Origin: JACKHA01 sp041401985
GTDB taxonomy: Bacteria; Planctomycetota; Phycisphaerae; Phycisphaerales; UBA1924
Reading direction: 5' to 3'
Assembly (NCBI GenBank): GCA_041401985.1
Contig: JAWKTE010000028.1
Location: 1-32,977, forward strand
Length of the DNA: 32,977 bases
Shown: positions 7,981-13,685 of the stretch, one piece after another
How positions within the stretch are numbered: the first letter of the stretch is position 1
Layout: each line of letters starts with the position of its first letter
Translations under genes and position numbers: made by a program
The notes under the pieces: generated by a model
Seen by the model: the letters and a program-made list of their open reading frames with translations, nothing else
What the model was told of the DNA's origin: nothing
Databases searched by the model: none

Positions 7981-9540
7981 TCACTCGCCGGCGGCATCGT
8001 GCGAAGGCCCGACGTTGGCGTCTGCTCGCCGATCCGCGTCCCAGACCGCCGCATCAACTGGCGGCTCGCTGGGCGCGTCGTCCCCGCCGGCGATGGGCAG
8101 AATCGCCTCGAACTCCGCGCCGCCGGCTTCGACGTTGCGGACGCCGATGTCGCCGTCGTGCAGCTCGGCGATGCCCTTGGCGATGGCCAGCCCCAGGCCG
8201 TGCCCGCGTTCGCGTCGAACCTCGTCGCTGCTCTGGACGAAGCGGTCAAAGACGCGTTCGATCAGTTCCGGTGGAAGCCCAGGGCCCTGGTCTCGGACCC
8301 GGATCCGGAAGGCCCCCTCGTGCACGTCGGCGGCGATCTCGACCCGCGAGTCGCGCGGCGTGAACCGGATCGCGTTGCGGACCAGATTGTTGAGCATGGT
8401 TCGGAGCAGATCGGGATCACCCCGGACCGTCGCGGACAGGCCCCGCTCGTCGTCGGCCAGGTGGGCGTGCAGGCGGACGCCGTACTGCTCGGCCATCGGC
8501 GTGCAGTCCTCGACCGCGTCCATGACCAGTTCGTTGGCGCCGTATTCGCGGAGGCGGGCCAGGCCGCCGGCGTCGCGGACGCGGGTGAGGGTCAGGAAAC
8601 TCTCGACGAGTTTGCCGAGTTTCCGCATCTCGTCCTCGGCCGAGTCGACGAACGCCTCGGCCTCCGGCGAGAGACCGGCCCGGTTGATCGTCTGGGCCTC
8701 GAGCAGCAGCGTGGCGATGGGCGTCTTGATCTCGTGCGAGATGTTGGACAGGAACCGCTCCTGCGCGGCGAACGCCTCGCGGATTCGGGCGCGGGCGAGC
8801 TCCAGCTGGGCCGTCAGTTCTGCCATCTCGGCCGAGCCCCCCTCTGGCTCGAGCTTCTGATCGATGTTCTCCGGGGTGAGGCGCTCCGCGACGTGGGAGA
8901 GGCGTTTGATCGGCTCGACCGCGATGCCGGCGATGAACCAACCGCTCAGGCCGCTGGCCAGCAGTCCCAGCAGGCCCCCGACGAGCAGGATCTCGCCGAT
9001 CAGGCTCGCCTGGCGTTTCACGTAGCTGTCGTTGGTCACGGCGATCAGCACCGCGGGCGGTTCGCCCTGTCGGCGGATCGGGATCGCGATCAGTTCGGAT
9101 CGCGTGCCCTGGCGGAGCGAGACCTCGACCTCGTCGTCGCCCAGGCGGGCACGCTGGGGGCGGCCGCTCCGCAGCGCGGCTTCCGCAACCCGCCCGGACG
9201 TCTTTGGCCACCGGGGGCGGTCCAGCGCGACGCCCCGCCCGAAGCCGTCTACAACGTCGAGATCGAACTGCTCGAACTCCACGGCTCCGAGTTGGTCGAC
9301 GGCGATTTCTCGGAGCCTGTCGAACTCGATCGGCTCCCGGCCCTGCTCGATCTGGCGGGCGATGCTCCGGGCGCTCTCCTCAAAGCGTTCCTCGAACATG
9401 TTCCGCAGGGCGCCACGCTCCTGCACCCAGAACAGCGCGCCGATCACCAGCTGGATCGCCGCGAAGATCGCGACCACCCAGGCGGTCAGGCGGGTGCGGA
9501 GCGAGATGGCGCGGCGGCGCCTCGCCTCTGGGGTCGGCAT
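7981..9540 (-). CDS. HAMP-containing membrane histidine kinase (EnvZ/BaeS type)
   Basis: A 519-residue sensor kinase. It has a basic N-terminus, TM1 at about 18-38, a periplasmic region of about 140 residues, TM2 at about 179-206, then HAMP (VEPIKRLSHVAERL). HisKA carries the phosphoacceptor His269 (SNISHEIKTPIATL). HATPase has N-box NNLVRNAIRFTP, G1 DQGPGLPPELIERVF and G2 GHGLGLAIAKGI. The C-terminal 40 residues are hydrophilic and probably disordered. The ATG lies 2 nt after the stop of the OmpR-type regulator at 9543, so the two form a two-gene operon and a cognate pair. The periplasmic domain has no motif I recognise, so the stimulus is open; relatives respond to metals or envelope stress. 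Confidence 0.93.
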   Translation of the reverse strand: MPTPEARRRRAISLRTRLTAWVVAIFAAIQLVIGALFWVQERGALRNMFEERFEESARSIARQIEQGREPIEFDRLREIAVDQLGAVEFEQFDLDVVDGFGRGVALDRPRWPKTSGRVAEAALRSGRPQRARLGDDEVEVSLRQGTRSELIAIPIRRQGEPPAVLIAVTNDSYVKRQASLIGEILLVGGLLGLLASGLSGWFIAGIAVEPIKRLSHVAERLTPENIDQKLEPEGGSAEMAELTAQLELARARIREAFAAQERFLSNISHEIKTPIATLLLEAQTINRAGLSPEAEAFVDSAEDEMRKLGKLVESFLTLTRVRDAGGLARLREYGANELVMDAVEDCTPMAEQYGVRLHAHLADDERGLSATVRGDPDLLRTMLNNLVRNAIRFTPRDSRVEIAADVHEGAFRIRVRDQGPGLPPELIERVFDRFVQSSDEVRRERGHGLGLAIAKGIAELHDGDIGVRNVEAGGAEFEAILPIAGGDDAPSEPPVDAAVWDADRRADANVGPSHDAAGE

Positions 9541-9542
9541 GG

Positions 9543-10217
9543 CTAGTCCATCACGCCGAACCGGTACCCGGCGCCCTTGATCGTGTGGATCAGTTCACGC
9601 TCGAACCCGCGATCGATCTTCTTGCGGAGGCTCGACACGTACACGTCGATCACGTTGCTGCCGGGCTCGAAGTTCATGTCCCAGACCCGCTCGCCGATCT
9701 GGATGCGGCTGAGCACCCGGTTCGGGTTCCGCATCAGATACTCGAGCAGCGCGAACTCCTTGTTCGAGAGTTCCACCTTGACCTCGCCGCGCTCGGCCAC
9801 GCGGGTGTAGAGGTCCAGCGTCAGGTCGTCGCACTTGAGCGTGCGCCCCTCGGTTGCCTCGCCCCGGCGCAGCAAGGCCCGCAGGCGGGCCAGCAGTTCC
9901 TCGAACTCGAACGGCTTGGTCATGTAGTCGTCGGCGCCCGCGTCGAGCCCGCCGACCTTGTCGTCGGTGCCCGACAGTGCCGTGAGCATCAGGATCGGGG
10001 ACTTGAACGAACGCCGGCGCAGGTTGCGGCAGACCTCCACGCCATCGCGGTCGGGCAGCATCAGGTCGAGGATGACCGCGTCGTACTCGCCCGCGGCGGC
10101 CAGGTCCTCGCCCTCGTAGCCCGTGTGGCACACGTCCACCGCGTAGCCGTTCTCGCGGAGTCCCTTCTGGATGCCCCCGGCCATCTTCGGGTTGTCTTCG
10201 ATCACCAGCACACGCAT
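9543..10217 (-). CDS. OmpR/PhoB-family response regulator
   Basis: A 224-residue DNA-binding response regulator. Receiver: IEDN acidic residues, phosphoacceptor Asp51 (VILDLMLPDRDG), Thr79, Lys101 (YMTKPFEFEELLARLRALLRR). The C-terminal winged helix shows the family signatures NKEFALLEYLMRNPNRVLSR, NVIDVYVSSLRKKID and HTIKGAGYRFG. I use the ATG at 10217 (MRVLVIED) rather than the frame's first codon at 10247, because the receiver begins there and GGAG lies 8 nt upstream. It is first in an operon with the HAMP kinase. The order, the 2-nt gap and the sequence class resemble copper/heavy-metal or envelope-stress systems, but the target is not known. Confidence 0.94.
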   Translation of the reverse strand: MRVLVIEDNPKMAGGIQKGLRENGYAVDVCHTGYEGEDLAAAGEYDAVILDLMLPDRDGVEVCRNLRRRSFKSPILMLTALSGTDDKVGGLDAGADDYMTKPFEFEELLARLRALLRRGEATEGRTLKCDDLTLDLYTRVAERGEVKVELSNKEFALLEYLMRNPNRVLSRIQIGERVWDMNFEPGSNVIDVYVSSLRKKIDRGFERELIHTIKGAGYRFGVMD

Positions 10218-10316
10218 CGATACGGCTCCGCTGCGGGCACGCGGCACCCCCTCTGTTCGGGTGCTGGCGTGGCCCTGAAGTCGCCCAAAGTCTAAGCGGC
10301 CCCCTAGGCAACATGC

Positions 10317-10375
10317 GAATCCGGGCCGGGAGAGGGGCGGGGAGCCCTGCGCGCGAGAATGAGCGCGGATTCACC
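10317..10375 (+). promoter_or_regulatory. Stress-gene upstream element (copy A) with flanking inverted repeat
   Basis: GAATGAGCGCGGATTCAC at 10357-10374 contains the GAAT-N8-ATTC dyad shared with copies B, C and E. An additional upstream arm GAATCCG at 10317-10323 is the inverse of CGGATTC at 10366-10372. The element is 105 nt upstream of the entericidin-like start at 10465 and also lies in the divergent region with the OmpR-type regulator (start 10217), so it could serve either direction. Confidence 0.55.
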
Positions 10376-10464
10376 CCCCGGTCATGGTGGGTCAACCGGC
10401 GGGGACGAAAGTTCTCCCAGATCGCTCGGCAGCGTCGCCGGGCCAACGCAAACGGGAGAACCAC

Positions 10465-10662
10465 ATGGAATCGCTCAGCAACACCACCGTCCCCACCCGC
10501 ACCGCCCGCTCGGCCCCCGACCGGCGCGCCCTCTGGCTCATGCTCGCGGTGGGCGCCGCTTCCCTCGCGCTGACCGCCTGCAACACGGTCGAGGGCGCCG
10601 GCCGCGACCTGGAAGAGACCGGAGAAAACATCGGCGAGGCGTCGCGCGACGTCCGGAACTGA
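10465..10662 (+). CDS. Entericidin-like small lipoprotein
   Basis: A 65-residue protein with a basic N-terminus, a hydrophobic signal segment (LWLMLAVGAASLALTAC) and a lipobox ending in LTAC. The mature part is short, CNTVEGAGRDLEETGENIGEASRD, shown here only as the family hallmark pieces CNTVEG and RDLEETGENI. This matches the entericidin A/B family of small stress- or stationary-phase-induced lipoproteins. The ATG follows GGGAG by 6 nt; an upstream in-frame ATG at 10384 would put 27 extra residues before the signal and is rejected. It stands first in a row of small same-strand stress genes and carries upstream element copy A. Its action in planctomycetes is unknown. Confidence 0.85.
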   Translation: MESLSNTTVPTRTARSAPDRRALWLMLAVGAASLALTACNTVEGAGRDLEETGENIGEASRDVRN

Positions 10663-10687
10663 TCCGATCGGCGCGTCGCACCCCGGC

Positions 10688-10765
10688 GAATCGCGGCCCG
10701 AACCGCAGAATGAGCCGCGATTCACGCCAGAACCAGCGACGCTTCAGGACCGCGACGCATCATCT
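10688..10765 (+). promoter_or_regulatory. Stress-gene upstream element (copy B) with hairpin
   Basis: GAATGAGCCGCGATTCAC (10708-10725) is identical over more than 20 bases to copy C. The downstream block GCATCATCT (10757-10765) sits at exactly the same distance as in copy C, 46 nt from the T of TGAGC. A left arm GAATCGCGG (10688-10696) forms a perfect 9-bp inverted repeat with CCGCGATTC (10715-10723), so it could also act as the terminator of the preceding entericidin-like gene. It is 139 nt upstream of the DUF1328 start. Confidence 0.6.
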
Positions 10766-10849
10766 GGTCAGTGACTCAAACAACCGTTGGGCCGCGGAGT
10801 GCCGCACGGCTCGACCCACACGACTCCAGGCACTCGAAAGGACTGCATC

Positions 10850-11029
10850 ATGCTCGGCTGGGCTCTGGCGTTCTTCCTCATCGCCATCGTTGCCGCCGTC
10901 TTCGGCTTCGGCGGGATCGCGGCCGGCGCGGCGGCGATCGCCAAGATCCTCTTCTTCGTCTTCCTCGTGCTCTTCCTGGTCTCGCTCGTGTTCGGCCTCG
11001 TGGGCCGCGGGCGGGCCGTCCGGGTGTAG
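10850..11029 (+). CDS. DUF1328 small membrane protein
   Basis: A 59-residue protein with two hydrophobic helices: MLGWALAFFLIAIVAAVFGF and then GIAAGAAAIAKILFFVFLVL continuing to SLVFGL. This is the whole of the DUF1328 (YtjA-like) family, small inner-membrane proteins with a conserved GFGGIA turn and short basic tail (GRGRAVRV). GAAAGGAC lies 8 nt before the ATG. It follows the entericidin-like gene by 187 nt and precedes an acidic lipoprotein, inside the stress-type cluster. Its molecular function is not known. Confidence 0.93.
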   Translation: MLGWALAFFLIAIVAAVFGFGGIAAGAAAIAKILFFVFLVLFLVSLVFGLVGRGRAVRV

Positions 11030-11139
11030 CCCACGCTGCCGTGCGGCGATCGCCGGTCCGGCCGGCGTCCGGCCCGACCCGTCGGCTCGCCCCACCGCAG
11101 ACCCATGACCCGATCTGTTCGATTCGAAAGGAGCAAAGC

Positions 11140-11367
11140 ATGCGCAACACGATCTGGCGCCATCGACTGCTCTCGGCTTCCGCACTGTTCGCGCTCATCG
11201 CCGCGGCCCCGACCCTGGGCGGCTGCGAGGACGACGTGGACGGCCTCGACGACGTTGTCGATGAGGCGGGCGAGGCGATCGATGACGCGGCCGACGAGAT
11301 CGATGACGCCGTCGACGATGCCGGCGACTCGATCGACGATGCCGCCGACGACCTGAACAACGGCTGA
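11140..11367 (+). CDS. Acidic repeat small lipoprotein
   Basis: A 75-residue protein. The basic N-terminus and hydrophobic segment lead to a lipobox-like LGGC (about 26-29). The mature part is almost entirely Asp/Ala repeats of about 11 residues (DDVVDEAGEAI, DDAADEIDDAV, DDAGDSIDDAA). These form an amphipathic, strongly negative helix of the kind seen in YtxH/apolipoprotein-like stress proteins. AAAGGAGC lies 6 nt before the ATG. I do not recognise a named family. Its length and repeat pattern suggest an outer-surface or envelope-spanning acidic tether; calcium or cation binding is possible but untested. Confidence 0.75.
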   Translation: MRNTIWRHRLLSASALFALIAAAPTLGGCEDDVDGLDDVVDEAGEAIDDAADEIDDAVDDAGDSIDDAADDLNNG

Positions 11368-11389
11368 TGCCGCTGACGAACCTCCCCTT

Positions 11390-11414
11390 CGCTCCGGTGC
11401 GACGCGCCGGAGCG
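11390..11414 (+). terminator. Terminator-like hairpin
   Basis: An 8-bp stem (CGCTCCGG with CCGGAGCG) with a 9-nt loop begins 22 nt after the acidic lipoprotein stop. No T run follows. Confidence 0.5.
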
Positions 11415-11506
11415 CGGCTTCCACACGAGTTCGGGGCACTCGCCTCCGACCCCCCCACCGCCGCACGCGTCGTCCCCCGCGCGGCCACTTCACGAAAGGA
11501 CGCGAC

Positions 11507-11965
11507 ATGGAGACCATGACCAACCTTGAGAAGGACACTGTCAAGGGCCTGCAGGACCTCATCGAGATCAACATCGACAGCGCCAAGGGCTTCGCCGAGG
11601 CCGCCGACAAGATCGAGAACCGCGACATTGCCGCCTACTTCCGGCGGTGCGGCTCGCGTCGGGGCGAGTTCGCCGGCGAACTCCAGCGCGTCGTCGGGCT
11701 CAACGGCACCGAACCGAAGGACTCGGGCACCGTCAAGGGGGCCGTCCACCGGTGGTGGCTCGGCCTCCGTGGCGCGGTCCAGGACGGCGACGAGCACGCG
11801 ATTCTCGCCGAGGCCGAGCGCGGCGAAGACGCCATCAAGCACGAGTACGAGTCGGTGCTCAAGAGCACCGCGGGCAGCCCGCTGAACAGCGTGCTGCACC
11901 GCCAGTATGCCTCGGTCAAGCAGGACCACGACACCATCCGCGACATGCGCGATGCCCGGGCCTGA
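11507..11965 (+). CDS. DUF2383 (PA2169-type) four-helix-bundle protein
   Basis: A 152-residue helical protein. TVKGLQDLIEINIDSAKGF, FRRCGSRRGEFAGELQ, a central W-containing VHRWWLGLRGAV, and AEAERGEDAIKHEYE with a C-terminal SVLHRQYASVKQDHDTIR match the DUF2383 family, a ferritin-like helical bundle also found as PA2169. The ATG follows GAAAGGA by 7 nt. Relatives accompany DUF892, DUF1328 and entericidin genes in stress clusters of many proteobacteria, so this group supports a general-stress assignment here. No catalytic activity is known for the family. Confidence 0.88.
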   Translation: METMTNLEKDTVKGLQDLIEINIDSAKGFAEAADKIENRDIAAYFRRCGSRRGEFAGELQRVVGLNGTEPKDSGTVKGAVHRWWLGLRGAVQDGDEHAILAEAERGEDAIKHEYESVLKSTAGSPLNSVLHRQYASVKQDHDTIRDMRDARA

Positions 11966-12185
11966 ACCTCCCTCGCCGGGCGGGCGCGGCGGTGGTCGCG
12001 TCCGTCCCATCCCGCATCGGGTCATCTTCGCCAACGGGAGGTCGCCTCGGGGCGTCGTCCCGCGTGGCGGGGATGGCCGGATGAAGAAGTTCTCATCGTC
12101 GATTCAGCCGGCATTCATGCCCTTCGGCTAGATATGTCCGATTCTTCCGGCTGGTCGTTCGCACCCCCGCAGAGGCAGTGTCGCC

Positions 12186-12341
12186 GTGTCGTTGTTGACG
12201 CTCTTCATTGGTGTCCTGGCCGTGATCGTCGCGATCGCGCTGCTCCGCGTGGGCGGCGACCTGAGGCGTGAACTGCGATCGCGTGCCCAGTGGTGGCTCG
12301 GCCAGGATCAGGACGGGGACGAGCACGCCCGCCAGGACTAG
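12186..12341 (+). CDS. Candidate 51-residue single-helix membrane protein
   Basis: A GTG-initiated frame of 51 codons. A hydrophobic helix starts the protein (SLLTLFIGVLAVIVAIALL), followed by RVGGDLRRELRSRAQWW and an acidic/polar tail (DQDGDEHARQD). About nine in ten codons end in G or C. The ribosome binding site is weak (AGAGGCAG). It lies between the DUF2383 gene and the C-element, in the same direction as the rest of the stress cluster. A longer frame on the opposite strand (12093-12545) covers it, but that frame has no family match or clean start. Treat this as plausible only; expression data would decide. Confidence 0.45.
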   Translation: MSLLTLFIGVLAVIVAIALLRVGGDLRRELRSRAQWWLGQDQDGDEHARQD

Positions 12342-12729
12342 GTCGGTCAGGTCGATGGCGAGGCGACGGCACGTTCCCGATTCGGATCCGTCACGCACCC
12401 ACACGTACGCGGCCGATCGGGGCATGGCGTTCATCGGACGCTCCTGGATCGCCACCTCGTACTGACCCACCGGCTCCGAACGTGGGCGACTCCCTCGTGC
12501 AACGCCGCCTCCGAGCAAACCAATGGCGATGCTCCTTGCGACCAATCACCCGCTCGTTGACGGAACCCACGCGAGGCCGTTCCCGCTCTCACCGGGCCCT
12601 GGCGTCTCCGGAATCTCGCAGAATGAGCCGCGATTCACGGCGTGTTCACTGGGATCTCCAGCAGGGAACGCATCATCTATCAGGCTCGCACACGGGGACA
12701 CGTGCGTCGAGCCCACCAGGAGCATCGCG
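12342..12729 (+). other. Intergenic region upstream of the 12730 gene
   Basis: These 388 bases hold no gene I can support. The notable content is upstream element copy C (12621-12638, with its downstream block at 12670-12678) and the ribosome binding site AGGAG at 12718-12722. Short frames in this stretch lack ribosome binding sites and family motifs. Confidence 0.5.
12619..12678 (+). promoter_or_regulatory. Stress-gene upstream element (copy C)
   Basis: GAATGAGCCGCGATTCAC at 12621-12638 and the block GCATCATCT at 12670-12678 repeat copy B with identical spacing (46 nt from TGAGC to GCATC), although the 30 bases between them are unrelated. A second TTCAC occurs 11 nt further on. It is 106 nt upstream of the start at 12730. 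Confidence 0.6.
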
Positions 12730-13188
12730 ATGGCCAGGACGCCGCCGAGTGAGCAACTGCGAGAGTCGGACCAGACGTGGCACCAGCCCGGCACGGATCG
12801 CGGCAAGCCGAACCGCAAGGTGAGCGACACGACGACCCGTCGGGAGCACGATCTCGCCCGGGCGTCCGGTGCGAGCCGCGACGGCGCCGACGACGCCGTG
12901 CCCAACGGGAACGACCCCAGCGAACCCCGCTCGGGCTACCCGGTCCGCGGCGAACCGACGATGGCGGAAGCCGACCGCGCGGTGCGAAGCGGCACGGACG
13001 CAGCGACCGAAGATCGCGATGGTGTGGTTGGTGGGGTGGCGCGCTCCGGCGACGAAACCCAGCCGCACGGCATCGCCGAGGCAGTGGACGAGGGCGTCGA
13101 TGAGGCGCTCGAACAAGATGACTCCTCGGGGGGTCGCGACGACGCCGGGCGAAGGAGGGCCGGCGGCGCTCGTCGTCAGTCGAACTGA
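12730..13188 (+). CDS. Hydrophilic, probably disordered protein of unknown function
   Basis: A 152-residue protein rich in Asp, Arg, Gly, Ala, Ser and Pro. It has no hydrophobic segment of membrane length and no cysteine. The composition is hydrophilin-like (RESDQTWHQPGTD; TMAEADRAVRSGTDAATED; HGIAEAVDEGVDEALEQDD). AGGAG lies 7 nt before the ATG, and upstream element copy C precedes it, the same element as in front of entericidin and DUF1328 genes. A terminator hairpin follows at 13236. I recognise no family. By context and composition it may be a stress-protection protein; this is an inference. Confidence 0.65.
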   Translation: MARTPPSEQLRESDQTWHQPGTDRGKPNRKVSDTTTRREHDLARASGASRDGADDAVPNGNDPSEPRSGYPVRGEPTMAEADRAVRSGTDAATEDRDGVVGGVARSGDETQPHGIAEAVDEGVDEALEQDDSSGGRDDAGRRRAGGARRQSN

Positions 13189-13235
13189 CGCTCCCCGCTT
13201 GCGGTCGCGGGCTCTGGGCGACCCGTGACTCCGCA

Positions 13236-13266
13236 CCGCCGGGCGAGGCTCACGCCTCCCCGGCGG
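13236..13266 (+). terminator. Strong terminator hairpin
   Basis: An 8-bp outer stem (CCGCCGGG with CCCGGCGG), one bulged C, a 5-bp inner stem (GAGGC with GCCTC) and a 4-nt loop, followed by TTTCTGAT. It lies 48 nt after the stop at 13188. Confidence 0.7.
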
Positions 13267-13385
13267 TTTCTGATGAGACCGCGCCCGTCTGCGAACGCGG
13301 CCTCCGGGTGCTGCTCGCCCCGAGCGGCACCGGCGCGAGCAACAGCCGCTCGGCGACCGGTCCATCACATCTGAAAGGAACGCTC

Positions 13386-13685
13386 GTGCACGAGAGCGAA
13401 TGGTCGATCGACCCGGATCATCCGAGCAACGCCGGCGCCGAGTGGGCCAAGGGCGTGCCGATCGATCGGGTCTGGTTCGTCGCGAGCCTGCTGCTGCGGG
13501 CCAACGAACGCGGCTCGTGCCGGATTCTCAAGGCGGTCGGGACTTTCGCTCCGGAGCACGCGGTCCGCCCGCGTGAGATGCGTCTGGCGGTGTCGTTCCT
13601 CCACCGCCTCGGCTACGGCGTCGCGGACGTCGTCGACGAGGGCAAGGTGTGGGTGGCTCGCCAGTGGACCGGTGAGCCGAGTTAG
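13386..13685 (+). CDS. Small protein of unknown function
   Basis: A 99-residue protein starting at GTG 13386, with AAAGGAA 5 nt upstream. It has no signal peptide or membrane helix. Recognisable stretches are IDRVWFVASLLLRANE, a polar turn with a Cys (GSCRIL), and REMRLAVSFLHRLGYGVADVV near the end, followed by a basic/aromatic strand (KVWVARQW). The mixed helix-strand pattern suggests a small folded domain. It overlaps by 4 nt the end of the convergent kinase gene at 13682. I do not recognise a family. Confidence 0.6.
   Translation: MHESEWSIDPDHPSNAGAEWAKGVPIDRVWFVASLLLRANERGSCRILKAVGTFAPEHAVRPREMRLAVSFLHRLGYGVADVVDEGKVWVARQWTGEPS

Noticed and set aside
7999..9546. Plus-strand frame of 515 codons opposite the HAMP kinase
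   Set aside because: Frame shadow: the minus strand carries the complete HisKA/HATPase signatures.
10688..10723. Hairpin GAATCGCGG/CCGCGATTC as a simple terminator
   Set aside because: Half of it is identical to copy C upstream of another gene, so a purely terminator role does not explain the sequence. It is kept as a regulatory element, with termination as a possible second role.
12093..12545. Minus-strand frame of 150 residues covering the 12186 small gene
   Set aside because: No family motif or ribosome binding site; it opposes the direction of the cluster, and the plus-strand candidate has a more typical composition.
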